A stretch of DNA of 32,184 bases from Candidatus Omnitrophota bacterium. GTDB lineage: Bacteria; Omnitrophota; Gorgyraeia; Aquiviventales; Aquiviventaceae. The stretch covers positions 1-32,184 of the forward strand of contig JAGVGS010000213.1 of assembly GCA_020057015.1 (NCBI GenBank), in the 5' to 3' direction. The translations under genes and the position numbers were made by a program. This document shows positions 10,949 to 19,111 of the stretch, one piece after another. Position 1 is the stretch's first letter. Each line of letters starts with the position of its first letter. A model generated the notes under the pieces. That model did no database searches. It was given only the letters and a program-made list of their open reading frames with translations, and was not told where the DNA came from.

Positions 10949-10989
10949 AAGCCGTTATCTGGCAACAGATAACGGCTTCCCCCTTTTTT
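10949..10989 (+). terminator. Rho-independent terminator after tRNA-Asp
   Basis: A perfect 12-bp stem (AAGCCGTTATCT / AGATAACGGCTT) with 6-nt loop GGCAAC is followed by CCCCCTTTTTT. It should end the tRNA-Val/DUF4870/tRNA-Asp transcript. It lies just inside the island side of the tRNA repeat. Confidence 0.92.
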
Positions 10990-11119
10990 CGGCTCACCCT
11001 GAAACGTAACCATGCAGCGTAGCTTCGTTTTCGTCTCTGCTAGAGAGTTGCTAACCCCCCCTTACGATGGTGGGTAATGATGCGCATGTTGGATTTTCTG
11101 ATGCTTCAGTCTCGTTCCA

Positions 11120-11148
11120 TTGCGAGTTATTCCTGATAGGGGGATAAT
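11120..11148 (+). promoter_or_regulatory. Sigma70-type promoter for the glycosyltransferase operon
   Basis: TTGCGA at 11120-11125 and GATAAT at 11143-11148 are separated by exactly 17 bp. The expected start is near 11155, about 40 nt before the ATG at 11194. The stretch 10990-11119 between the terminator and this promoter holds no gene that I can support. Confidence 0.6.
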
Positions 11149-11193
11149 AAACGCTGGTTTTGATAAGCCGAGACTTGAGTGGGGAGCGGCCGC

Positions 11194-12525
11194 ATGAATA
11201 TCATTATGATGACGAATACGTATAAGCCGATTATGGGCGGCCTCGAGAAGTCCATTGAATCATTCTCGAAAGAGTTCCGCAAGCGCGGCCACCGTGTGAT
11301 CATCGTCGCTCCTGAGTTTGAAGGCATGGTGCCCGAGGACGATGTCATCCGCGTTCCGGCTATTCAGCATTTCAGCGGCACCGATTTTTCCCTGCAGCTG
11401 CCGATTCCCGGCGTGTTGGCTGAAACGCTAGGCGACATGGTGCCGGACATCATCCACTCCCACCACCCATTTTTAGTCGGCAATACCGCGTTGCGCATGG
11501 CGTATAAGTTCAATAAGCCGCTTATTTTTACGCACCACACGCTCTATGAACAGAACACCCACTTTTTTCCCGGGGATTCCGAGGCGATGAAACGGTTTGT
11601 CATCGAATTGTCCACGGGGTATGCCAACCTCGCTGACCGGGTTTTTGCGCCCAGCGAAAGCGTGATGGAGCTGATCAAAGAGCGGGGCGTTGAGACCCCG
11701 ATTGAAGTGGTGCCAACCGGATCCTACACCGAGCGCTATGCCAAAGGGGATGGGGAACAAATGCGCAAGCGCGCGGATATTCCGAAAGAGGCTTATGTCG
11801 TCGGTCATTTGGGAAGGCTATCCCTCGAGAAAAACCTGGAGTTTCTCGCTAAGGCGATTAGTCTTTTTCTTTTGCAGGAGAAAAGGGCGCATTTTCTTCT
11901 TGTCGGCAAAGGCCCCTCGGAAGAAACGCTGCCGGCCTTGTTTCAGGAAGCCGGCGTCGCCGACCGGTTGCATATGACCGGGCCGCTATCCGGCCAAGAC
12001 TTGGTGGATGCTTACCATGCCATGGATGTTTTCGCTTTTGCCTCGCAGAGCGAAACCCAGGGGCTCGTGCTTGTGGAAGCCATGGCTTCGGGTTTGCCGG
12101 TTGTGGCTTTGGATGCGCCGGGTGCTCGGGAAGTGGTGAAAGACGAGGTCAACGGCCGGCTGCTGATGAGTGAGCGGGCCGAAGACTTTGTCGCCGCCCT
12201 TCAGTGGGTCATGCGCCAGAGCCCTGAATCGCTTGCAAAGATCAAGGTAAGCGGGCTTGAAATGGCGGATGAATTTTCCATGGGACGGTGCGTTTCGCGG
12301 GCCCTGGAAATCTATACTCCGCTTGCAGCGGATCAGCAGTATAAGCGCAAGCAAAGCGATGAAAGCGGTTGGGCTAAAGCCGTTCGGCTTATTCAAGCGC
12401 AGTGGGATATTACGAAGAACATCACAAACGCCACCAAAGAGGCGGCCTTACCTTCTCCGGATAAGCAAGATAAGCCAGCAAAGGATCCTGTTGAGGGCGA
12501 GCCGTTTTCCACCCCGCGGGCTTAA
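11194..12525 (+). CDS. GT4-type glycosyltransferase (GT-B fold), possible glycolipid synthase
   Basis: 443 residues from the ATG at 11194. The in-frame GTG at 11179 is less likely because the best Shine-Dalgarno (GGGGAG, 11181-11186) sits 8 nt before the ATG. The N-terminal Rossmann domain has TNTYKPIMGGLEKSI (the glycine-rich acceptor loop of GT4 enzymes) and HSHHPFLVG. The C-terminal domain has GRLSLEKN, the donor-binding motif with E287-x7-E295 (SETQGLVLVEA), and ASGLPVVALDAPGAREVV. The pattern is close to diacylglycerol glucosyltransferases and alpha-mannosyltransferases, but acceptor and sugar cannot be read. The last 50 residues are polar, Lys/Asp-rich and probably disordered. The next gene begins 21 nt downstream. 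Confidence 0.88.
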   Translation: MNIIMMTNTYKPIMGGLEKSIESFSKEFRKRGHRVIIVAPEFEGMVPEDDVIRVPAIQHFSGTDFSLQLPIPGVLAETLGDMVPDIIHSHHPFLVGNTALRMAYKFNKPLIFTHHTLYEQNTHFFPGDSEAMKRFVIELSTGYANLADRVFAPSESVMELIKERGVETPIEVVPTGSYTERYAKGDGEQMRKRADIPKEAYVVGHLGRLSLEKNLEFLAKAISLFLLQEKRAHFLLVGKGPSEETLPALFQEAGVADRLHMTGPLSGQDLVDAYHAMDVFAFASQSETQGLVLVEAMASGLPVVALDAPGAREVVKDEVNGRLLMSERAEDFVAALQWVMRQSPESLAKIKVSGLEMADEFSMGRCVSRALEIYTPLAADQQYKRKQSDESGWAKAVRLIQAQWDITKNITNATKEAALPSPDKQDKPAKDPVEGEPFSTPRA

Positions 12526-12546
12526 GCCCGGCGCCGCATATCCCAG

Positions 12547-15000
12547 ATGATTGTCCCGGCAGAAGCACTGCGGCAGCGATTACGCGACTTCTTCAGCCGA
12601 AGCGAGTGGCTGGCGCGGTTTTTGAACATAGCACCTCCCAAAGGCATTTCAGCCGAGCCGGGCCTCGTGATGATACAAATCGACGGCCTAAGCCTGACAC
12701 AGCTTGAGCGCGCCATAACAAAAGGGCACATGCCCTTTCTGAGCCGGCTGTTGAATCAGGAGCAATATAGCAAGTACCGGCACTATACCGGCATTCCCTC
12801 CAACACGCCTGCGGTGCAGGGAATGCTTTTTTACGGTGTTAAAGCCTGCGTTGCCGCCTTCAGTTTCCGGGATAACCGCAACGGGCAAGTCGGCAATATG
12901 TTTACTCCGGCGACCGCAGCAGCCGTGGAAGCGGTCCTGAAGGATAAAGGCGAAGCTTTATTAGACGGCGGCAGCGCCTATGGAGATATTTTCACCGGAG
13001 GGGCTAAAGAAGCGCGCTTCTGCGCCGCTTCCATAGGCTGGGGCAGTTTGCTTAAAGTAGCCAATCCGGCAGGCGTGCCGTTCACCCTGCTGTTTAACCT
13101 GCACATTCTAGCCGGTGCCTTGCTTCTCGCTGTTGTCGAGTTTTTCCTGGCCCTTATCGATTCGTTCCGCGGGATCATTTTCGGGGAAAAGCTGCGGGAA
13201 GAAATTCAGTTCATCCCGCTGCGGGTGATGGTTTGCGTTGTGCTGCGGGAAATCGTGGAGATGAGCGTCCGCATCGATATCGCCCGCGGAATTCCGGTTA
13301 TCCATGCTAATTTTGCCGGTTATGACGAACAGGCCCACCACCGCGGTCCGACTTCGGCTTTTGCGCATTGGTCGCTTCATGGAATCGACGGGGCGATCCG
13401 GCGCGTCTGGAAGTCTGCGCGGCGCTCGCGCCCTCGCGACTACGATGTGATTATCTATTCAGACCACGGGCAGGAGGAAACAGTTGATTATCCAACCGAA
13501 ACCGGCCGGTCGCTGGAAGAAGCGGTGGCGCAAGTCTTCAGCGAAAAGATCTCAGCCGGTGGCTGGAAAACAACGCCATTTATCCCAAGCAATCCGCACT
13601 GGCGAGCACAGCTGCTGCGCAATCCCGCCAATAAGCCGGTGTCTGCCGCACCGGTAGCTCTTGCACCAGCGGTTGAGGGACTGGAAAAGCAGCCGGATTT
13701 GAATGTTACGATTACCGCCATGGGCCCCTTGGGCCATATTTATCTGCCGCAAGCTTTGACATCGAGTGAGAGCGAAATGATCGCGCGAAAGCTCGTGGAT
13801 GAAGCAAAAATTCCCCTTGTCATGCGGGCGGATGGAACGGGGCGGGTGTTTGCCTGGAACGCGCAGGGAAGATTTGCGCTTCCCGATGAGGCGGATAAAG
13901 TCATTCAGCCGGACCATCCGTATTTTGATGAGGTGAAAAGAGACCTGGTCGACCTGTGCCATCATCCCGATGCAGGCATGTTTGTGATTTCCGGATGGAG
14001 ACAAGGGGCTAAATCGCTTACCTTCCGCAAAGGCGAACAGGGAAGCCATGCCGGCCCGGGAGTTGAGGAAACAAACGCGTTTGCCTTGCTTCCTTTCGGG
14101 GTACTTCCGCGTCATTTAAGAAACAAAAAAGCCATTGATACGCTCGAGCTACGGCAGATCGCGCGGTCCCTGTTGGGCCACCCCGTAGAGCACAAGCCTG
14201 CCGCAGAGGTTGCTTCAGGCGCGGTTGCAACTGTGCTGCGCATCATGACGTATAACGTGCATGGCTGTATGGGAAGGGATGGGAAAGTCTCCCCTGAGCG
14301 CATCGCCCGGATTATTGCCAGGCATGAACCGGATGTCATTGCGCTGCAGGCATTGAATATGCGGGAAGGCCTCAATCAGGCCGAGGTTATCGCCCGCAAG
14401 CTGTCTATGCCGTTTCACTTCCGTTCAGCCGTTGCCGCTGAGCAGGGACGCATCGGTAACGCTATTTTCAGCCGGTTTCCCATGCGACTTGTCCAGGCGC
14501 AGGAGCTGCCGCGATTTTCCAAATTGCCGCTGGTGAAACCGCGGGGTGCCTTGTGGGTTGAAATCGAATTGCCAGGCAAAAAAGTGCAGGTGCTCAATAC
14601 CCACTTAAGCCTCTATTCGGCGGAGGGCCTGGTGCAAGCGCAAGCCCTCTTAGGCAATGGATGGCTCAAGCATCCGGCCTGTGCAGAGCCGGTCATTCTG
14701 TGCGGCGATTTCAATGCATTGCGCCAATCAAAAATCGGCAGCCTGCTTGAGAAGACGCTTAAGAATACTCGCGTAGAGCCTAATAGGCGCGGCTTCTTCG
14801 CCTCGGTGCCAAGCTACCCCGGGGGGCCGGGGGACCATATTTTTGTAAGCCCTGAAATAACAGTGAAGGCGTCATGGGCTCCCAAGACAGACTTGGAAAA
14901 AACCGCATCAGACCACTTGCCGCTTATTACAGAAATAGAAATAGCCGGCCCAAGCCCGGCTGGTGAACCGGCAAGCACTGCGGCTCAACAGATATCCTAA
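12547..15000 (+). CDS. Two-domain phosphoesterase: alkaline-phosphatase-superfamily domain plus EEP (endonuclease/exonuclease/phosphatase) domain
   Basis: 817 residues. The N-terminal part (about 38-540) resembles the type I phosphodiesterase/alkaline phosphatase superfamily: VMIQIDGLS with metal ligand D46, GIPSNTPAVQ with probable nucleophile T87, NFAGYDEQAHHRGP, and YSDHGQEE. One or two hydrophobic segments lie near residues 175-220 (LLFNLHILAGALLLAVVEFF), suggesting membrane attachment. The C-terminal part (about 563-800) is an EEP domain with MTYNVHG (N570), GDFNA (D721) and SDHLPL (D789, H790). The usual ALQE metal-binding Glu is replaced by Ala602. With the upstream glycosyltransferase it may act on lipid head groups or nucleotides at the membrane (inference). 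Confidence 0.8.
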   Translation: MIVPAEALRQRLRDFFSRSEWLARFLNIAPPKGISAEPGLVMIQIDGLSLTQLERAITKGHMPFLSRLLNQEQYSKYRHYTGIPSNTPAVQGMLFYGVKACVAAFSFRDNRNGQVGNMFTPATAAAVEAVLKDKGEALLDGGSAYGDIFTGGAKEARFCAASIGWGSLLKVANPAGVPFTLLFNLHILAGALLLAVVEFFLALIDSFRGIIFGEKLREEIQFIPLRVMVCVVLREIVEMSVRIDIARGIPVIHANFAGYDEQAHHRGPTSAFAHWSLHGIDGAIRRVWKSARRSRPRDYDVIIYSDHGQEETVDYPTETGRSLEEAVAQVFSEKISAGGWKTTPFIPSNPHWRAQLLRNPANKPVSAAPVALAPAVEGLEKQPDLNVTITAMGPLGHIYLPQALTSSESEMIARKLVDEAKIPLVMRADGTGRVFAWNAQGRFALPDEADKVIQPDHPYFDEVKRDLVDLCHHPDAGMFVISGWRQGAKSLTFRKGEQGSHAGPGVEETNAFALLPFGVLPRHLRNKKAIDTLELRQIARSLLGHPVEHKPAAEVASGAVATVLRIMTYNVHGCMGRDGKVSPERIARIIARHEPDVIALQALNMREGLNQAEVIARKLSMPFHFRSAVAAEQGRIGNAIFSRFPMRLVQAQELPRFSKLPLVKPRGALWVEIELPGKKVQVLNTHLSLYSAEGLVQAQALLGNGWLKHPACAEPVILCGDFNALRQSKIGSLLEKTLKNTRVEPNRRGFFASVPSYPGGPGDHIFVSPEITVKASWAPKTDLEKTASDHLPLITEIEIAGPSPAGEPASTAAQQIS

Positions 15001-15060
15001 CAAGCCCCCCCCGCAGCATTCTTCAATCGCCTCATCCGCTATGATGAGCCCTATTCATTC

Positions 15061-15110
15061 AGCATATGCATACTATGCATTGGCTTTATACAATGCCGAG
15101 TGCGATTATC
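15061..15110 (+). promoter_or_regulatory. 50-bp regulatory element, copy 1 (probable LysR box and promoter)
   Basis: 40 of 50 bases match 19036-19085 without gaps. It contains a perfect 6-bp dyad GCATTG-N8-CAATGC (15077-15096) that fits the T-N11-A pattern of LysR-type binding sites. TTGGCT (15080-15085) and GATTAT (15104-15109), 18 bp apart, could be a sigma70 promoter, with the same geometry in copy 2. It lies 97 nt before the TIGR04073-type gene. Confidence 0.55.
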
Positions 15111-15206
15111 CCCTGTGGCCAAATAGACGGCATGGCTTACAGGTGGAAGAGACAAGGGGGGAAGCGTCGGGCAGTAACGAAGAGTAGTCACTAAGGAGGA
15201 TGCGCA

Positions 15207-15557
15207 ATGCATCGAAAGCGAATGGGGTACGTACTGTTTCTGGGCGGCCTCTTGAGCCTTGTTGCCGGTCATTCAACCGTGTATGCCTTGGGTTCGACAG
15301 CTGGCGATAAATTGACGCGGGGACTCGCCAACACCATTCAAGGTATTTTCGAGGTTCCACGGAACATCAGTAATACGACTGAAACGCAAGGCCTTCTGAC
15401 CGGTTTGACTGTGGGATTAGGTAAGGGCCTGGGCTATGGGGTGCTGAGGACGCTGGTCGGGCTCTACGAAGTCGTGACGTTTCCCATCCCGGTGCCCGCG
15501 GGCTATGCGCCTATCATCCAGCCGTATGCGTGGAACACTGGCGGAATGTGGCTGTAA
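15207..15557 (+). CDS. TIGR04073-type exosortase-system-associated secreted protein
   Basis: 116 residues with an N-terminal signal peptide: MHRKRMGY, a hydrophobic core, cleavage near VYA-LG. The mature part matches the TIGR04073 family: KLTRGLANTIQGIFEVPRNI near the start, then GLGKGLGYGVLRTLVGLYEVVTFPIPVPAGYAPII. This family is found in genomes with exosortase systems and in several Gram-negative phyla, and its biochemical role is unknown. A strong AAGGAGGA lies 6 nt before the ATG. It is the first gene of a run ending with the GH13 enzyme, downstream of the LysR-type element at 15061-15110. No PEP-CTERM tail is visible here or in neighbours. Confidence 0.85.
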   Translation: MHRKRMGYVLFLGGLLSLVAGHSTVYALGSTAGDKLTRGLANTIQGIFEVPRNISNTTETQGLLTGLTVGLGKGLGYGVLRTLVGLYEVVTFPIPVPAGYAPIIQPYAWNTGGMWL

Positions 15558-15621
15558 TGTGAGAAGGTCTTCAGGCAGGAAGTGGTTACGGTCTTTAAGG
15601 AAGGAAGGAGGAGGCTAAGCG

Positions 15622-16029
15622 ATGGTGTTAGAAGTAGCAGCCGTTATCGCTGTCGTCATTTTCGCGGTTTTGGCCGCGGCGACCATTCAGACTCAACTTA
15701 AATTGCAGCGGACCTTGGCGGAAGCCCAGCGCGTGCTGGGCACCGTACAACAGGAAATCCCTGTGCTGGCGGTGAACCTCAACGCCATGGCTTGCGCCGT
15801 TACTGCGTTGTCGATAGAAGCGCGGCGCGGTGTTGATCAGGCCTCTGGTTTTCTAGGGGCGGTCGAAGAGGCCGGTGAAGGGCTGAAACAGATGCAGCGT
15901 CTCGTGTATGGAAAAGGCGACGCATGGTATATGCAGGCGCGAGGAGTTTGGGCAGGCGTGCGCGCCGCGTCATTAGTACTCTTGGGGGCGGTGTCACTAA
16001 CAAAGGGAAGACATTCCAATGGACAATGA
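15622..16029 (+). CDS. Small membrane-anchored DUF948-like protein
   Basis: 135 residues. One N-terminal membrane helix (about 4-24) is followed by a long amphipathic helical region (TQLKLQRTLAEAQRVLGTVQQEIPVLAVNLNAM) with a regular pattern of 'a/d' hydrophobics, as in DUF948-type stress proteins. A second hydrophobic stretch occurs near 110-127 (GVRAASLVLLGAVSL). A Shine-Dalgarno GGAGGAGG precedes the ATG. The 3' end overlaps the YtxH-like gene by 11 nt (16019-16029), so the two are translationally coupled. DUF948 and YtxH proteins are often paired in Gram-positives and other bacteria, which supports both calls. Molecular role unknown. Confidence 0.72.
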   Translation: MVLEVAAVIAVVIFAVLAAATIQTQLKLQRTLAEAQRVLGTVQQEIPVLAVNLNAMACAVTALSIEARRGVDQASGFLGAVEEAGEGLKQMQRLVYGKGDAWYMQARGVWAGVRAASLVLLGAVSLTKGRHSNGQ

Positions 16030-16324
16030 ACAGCAAGGCGGGTCGGCGGCGGTAGGTTTGGCGTTTTTGCAAGGAGCGGTAATCGGAGCCATTGGGGCAT
16101 TGTTATTAGCGCCTCGTTCCGGCCGAGAGTTCCGCAAACAAATCAAGGGGTATGCACAGCAGACAGGCGAGAAATTACGCACCGTGGCGGGCAATGGACA
16201 GGATGCGCTTCAGCACGGCATGGAAGAGGGAAGACATCTCGCCGAAAAAGGCCGTCAGATTCTCAGAGAGGCTGCAGAGGCCGGCCAGAGCGCCATCAAA
16301 CAGGAGCGTGGTCGTCCTTCGTGA
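16019..16324 (+). CDS. YtxH-domain general-stress-type membrane protein
   Basis: 101 residues. A single membrane helix near 13-30 is followed by the YtxH signature LLLAPRSGREFRKQIKGYAQQTGEKL and then a charged helical tail with Glu/Lys/Gln (about 35-100). YtxH proteins are stress-induced, membrane-tethered helical proteins of unknown activity. The start overlaps the DUF948-like gene by 11 nt. The stop TGA (16322-16324) overlaps the GTG start of the GH13 enzyme in a GTGA junction, making a three-gene coupled block. Confidence 0.85.
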   Translation: MDNEQQGGSAAVGLAFLQGAVIGAIGALLLAPRSGREFRKQIKGYAQQTGEKLRTVAGNGQDALQHGMEEGRHLAEKGRQILREAAEAGQSAIKQERGRPS

Positions 16325-18135
16325 GCGATATGGGCGCTGAAGCAAAGGCCGTTGAAAAAATGATCAAGGGGATAGGGGCCATGCCGCACGCGCAGGGTGT
16401 TGCGTTTCGCGTGTGGGCGCCCCATGCGCAACGCGTATCCGTTATCGGGTCATTCAACGACTGGAATGGCAGCAAGCACCCCATGCAAGCTGAGGAGAAC
16501 GGCACCTGGTACGCCAATGTGGCCGAGGCGCATGTCGGCGATGAGTATCGCTACCAATTGGCGACGCCGAAGGGCGAGGTGAAGCGCATCGATCCGTATG
16601 CCCGCGAAGTGACCGGCTCGGTCGGAAACGCCATTATCCACGACTCGAAGTTCGACTGGGAAGGGGACAACTTCCACCTCACGGCGTGGAACGAGCTGGT
16701 CATCTATGAGCTGCATGTCGGCACTTTCAATGATGAGGCGGGCGGTGACCAGTCGGGCAAGTTCGCATCGGTGTCGGCTCGATTGGGGCACTTGAAAACC
16801 CTTGGCGTGAACGCCATCGAGATCATGCCGGTGGCCCAGTTTGCGGGAGAGCGGTCATGGGGGTACAATCCCGCCCATATTTTCTCGATTGAAAGAGCGT
16901 ATGGGGGCTCGTTGGCATTTAAGCGATTTGTCAAACAGGCCCATAAGCAGGGCATCGCGGTGATTCTGGATGTGGTGTACAACCACTTAGGTCCCAGTGA
17001 CCTCGATTTATGGCAGTTCGACGGCTGGTCTGAAAACAATCGCGGCGGCATTTACTTCTACAACGATGACCGAGCGAAGACGCCCTGGGGGGAAACCCGG
17101 CCGGATTACGGGCGCGGCGAGGTGCGGCAATTCATCCGCGACAATATCTTCATGTGGCTTGAGGAGTACCACGTCGACGGCCTGCGCTTCGACTGCACTC
17201 AATTCATCCGGACCATGAATGGATCGAACGACCACGAGCTGCCTGAGGGTTGGAGCCTGCTCCAATGGCTCAACAGCCAGGTTGCCGAGAAGTTTCCTGG
17301 CCGGATTACGATCGCCGAGGATTTGCAGAATGATAAGCGGCTCACCCAGGACGCCGGATCCGGCGGAGCAGCTTTCGGTTCGCAATGGGATGCCAACTTC
17401 GTGCACCCGATCCGCCAGGCGGTAATTGCTCCCGAAGATCAACAGCGGTCTTTAATTGCCATTCGCGATGCGCTGACTTACCGCTACAACGATGATGCCT
17501 TCGACCGGGTCATTTACAGCGAATCGCATGATGAGGTGGCCAACGGCAAAGCGCGCGTCCCGGAAGAAGTGAACTCGCAAGACCCCAAAGGCTGGTATGC
17601 GCAAAAACGCTCAACCTTGGCCGCCGCCATGGTCTTCACGGCCCCCGGCATTCCCATGCTCTTCCAGGGCCAGGAATTTTTAGAAGGCGGATGGTTTCGC
17701 GATACGGTGCCTATCAATTGGGACCAAAACGAAGAGTTCCATGGCATTGTTCGCCTCTACCGCGACCTCATCCGTTTGCGTCTTAACCGCGGCGGCTTTA
17801 CCCGCGGCCTCTGCGGGCAGTTTACGCAGGTCCATCACTTAGACGATGAGCGCAAGGTTCTAGCTTTTCACCGCTGGGAGAAGGGTGGGCCAAAGGACGA
17901 CGTGGTGATCGTTGCCAATTTTTTCCATCAGCCGCAAGACGGCTACGTCATCGGCTTTCCGGCGGCAGGCGCTTGGAAATTACGGTTCAACAGCGATTGG
18001 CAAGGCTACAGCGATGATTTCAAAAATCATCCAAGCAGCGATGTAACCGCCGGAGCAGGCGAGCACGACGGCTTGCCCTTCCATGCAGCGCTTTCGATAG
18101 GCCCCTACAGCGTGCTGATCTTTTCACAACTCTAA
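16321..18135 (+). CDS. GH13 alpha-amylase-family enzyme, GlgB-like 1,4-alpha-glucan branching enzyme
   Basis: 604 residues. A CBM48-type N-terminal beta-domain (about 20-90: RVWAPHAQRVSVIGSFNDWNG) precedes the GH13 barrel with all catalytic regions: DVVYNH 217-222, GLRFD with nucleophile D291, IAED with acid/base E333, and SHDEV with D404. HDEV is characteristic of branching enzymes, while the overall length and N-terminus also recall maltooligosyltrehalose trehalohydrolase (TreZ). A C-terminal beta-domain follows. The start is the GTG at 16321 in a GTGA overlap with the YtxH gene, and the ATG at 16330 is an alternative. No glycogen synthase or phosphorylase is in the window. The 3' end overlaps the convergent lysR gene by 12 nt. 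Substrate is uncertain. Confidence 0.83.
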   Translation: MSDMGAEAKAVEKMIKGIGAMPHAQGVAFRVWAPHAQRVSVIGSFNDWNGSKHPMQAEENGTWYANVAEAHVGDEYRYQLATPKGEVKRIDPYAREVTGSVGNAIIHDSKFDWEGDNFHLTAWNELVIYELHVGTFNDEAGGDQSGKFASVSARLGHLKTLGVNAIEIMPVAQFAGERSWGYNPAHIFSIERAYGGSLAFKRFVKQAHKQGIAVILDVVYNHLGPSDLDLWQFDGWSENNRGGIYFYNDDRAKTPWGETRPDYGRGEVRQFIRDNIFMWLEEYHVDGLRFDCTQFIRTMNGSNDHELPEGWSLLQWLNSQVAEKFPGRITIAEDLQNDKRLTQDAGSGGAAFGSQWDANFVHPIRQAVIAPEDQQRSLIAIRDALTYRYNDDAFDRVIYSESHDEVANGKARVPEEVNSQDPKGWYAQKRSTLAAAMVFTAPGIPMLFQGQEFLEGGWFRDTVPINWDQNEEFHGIVRLYRDLIRLRLNRGGFTRGLCGQFTQVHHLDDERKVLAFHRWEKGGPKDDVVIVANFFHQPQDGYVIGFPAAGAWKLRFNSDWQGYSDDFKNHPSSDVTAGAGEHDGLPFHAALSIGPYSVLIFSQL

Positions 18136-19017
18136 GGCGCGTCCAGGCGCTTTTAGGGGAGTGGTGAGGAGATTGATGAACTTCTTTGCCGGCAGCGAGA
18201 GCTCTGCTCGCTTTCGAGTGATTATCCCGATGGTGCGTTCAAACGGGCCTTCCGCGAGTTCCAGAGCTTTCAGCTTTCCGTATCGAACTTCATCTAAAAC
18301 GGTGATTTGAGGCACTAGGGCAAGCCCTAAGCCGGCTTCCACCGCGCGCTTCGTAATTTCAATATTGTCGAAGGCGTGCATGACTTTAACCCGGATATTG
18401 GTCCCCCGCAAAATATCATCTACCGGAAACTCCGCCTGAGGGACGATGAACGGCGCATCCTGCAGCTTGGCAAGAGAAACCTTCTTTTTAGCGGCCCACG
18501 GGTGCTTGGGCGGCACGATCAGGACGACCTGCTCTTTCCTAAAGGGTGTAATCGTTAACTGAGGATGTGGTTTAGGGGAGTCGACAATCCCGACCTCTAT
18601 CCGGTCAGCGAGGACGGCATCCTGCACGTCCTTATCTTTGAGGTACGTCAGGAAAAGGTCGACCTTCGGATAACGCTTGAGGAAGTGGCTCGTGTACTGG
18701 GGCAGCTGGTAGAGTCCCGTCGTGTAGATGCTGGCAATCCGCAGGTGGCCGGTTACTTCGCCCGGTGGCGCCTTAAGGGCGCTCTCAAGCTGTTCGTACC
18801 TCTTGAGGAGATCCTGAGTGGCCTCAAAAAACAGGGCTCCGGCCCGGGTGAGTCGAATTTGCCCGCGGCCCCGTTCTACAAGCTGCTGCCCGAAAGCCTT
18901 CTCGATTGCTCTTAAGTGATGACTCACCGCCGACTGTGTCAGGAAGTTGCGGTGTGCCGCCTCGGTGAAGCTTTGGGTGGCCACGAGGTCCCGGAAGATT
19001 CGGAAAGCACGCAACAT
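18124..19017 (-). CDS. LysR-family transcriptional regulator
   Basis: 297 residues. The N-terminal winged HTH (about 1-60) has AFRIFRDLVATQSFTEAAHRNFLTQSAVSHHLRAIEKAFGQQL, the standard LysR pattern, followed by the linker helix. The C-terminal periplasmic-binding-protein-like effector domain starts near residue 90 (GHLRIASIYTTGLYQLP) and includes FIVPQAEFPVDDI. The general look is CysB/CbbR-like; the effector is unknown. GAGGA on the minus strand gives a suitable ribosome site. The palindromic element at 19036-19085 lies just upstream of its start, where LysR proteins usually autoregulate, and a related element lies upstream of the 15207 operon. Confidence 0.93.
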   Translation of the reverse strand: MLRAFRIFRDLVATQSFTEAAHRNFLTQSAVSHHLRAIEKAFGQQLVERGRGQIRLTRAGALFFEATQDLLKRYEQLESALKAPPGEVTGHLRIASIYTTGLYQLPQYTSHFLKRYPKVDLFLTYLKDKDVQDAVLADRIEVGIVDSPKPHPQLTITPFRKEQVVLIVPPKHPWAAKKKVSLAKLQDAPFIVPQAEFPVDDILRGTNIRVKVMHAFDNIEITKRAVEAGLGLALVPQITVLDEVRYGKLKALELAEGPFERTIGIITRKRAELSLPAKKFINLLTTPLKAPGRALEL

Positions 19018-19035
19018 GATGAATTATCCTCATCT

Positions 19036-19085
19036 AGCATATTACGAGTATGCATTGGCCTTATACCATGCCGCGTGCCATTATG
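19036..19085 (+). promoter_or_regulatory. 50-bp regulatory element, copy 2, in the lysR/GlsB-like intergenic region
   Basis: Related to 15061-15110 (40/50 identities, no gaps). The dyad is GCATTG-N8-CCATGC at 19052-19071, imperfect at one position. TTGGCC and CATTAT are again 18 bp apart. It lies 19 nt from the lysR start codon on one side and before the 19112/19211 genes on the other, the usual place of a LysR autoregulatory and activation site. Confidence 0.55.
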
Positions 19086-19111
19086 CAATGCCAGATTGAA
19101 AGGAGGGTGTT

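Noticed and set aside
15080..15096. Sigma54 promoter (GG ... GC) in the 50-bp element
   Set aside because: The GG-to-GC spacing is 11 bp in both copies, not the strict 10 bp, and the TGGCAC/TTGC context is incomplete.
15041..15184. The 50-bp repeats as coding sequence: both copies can be read as short peptides sharing YALALY
   Set aside because: Differences between copies fall mostly at first and second codon positions, neither has a ribosome site, and copy 2 starts inside the lysR start codon region. A DNA-binding element fits better.
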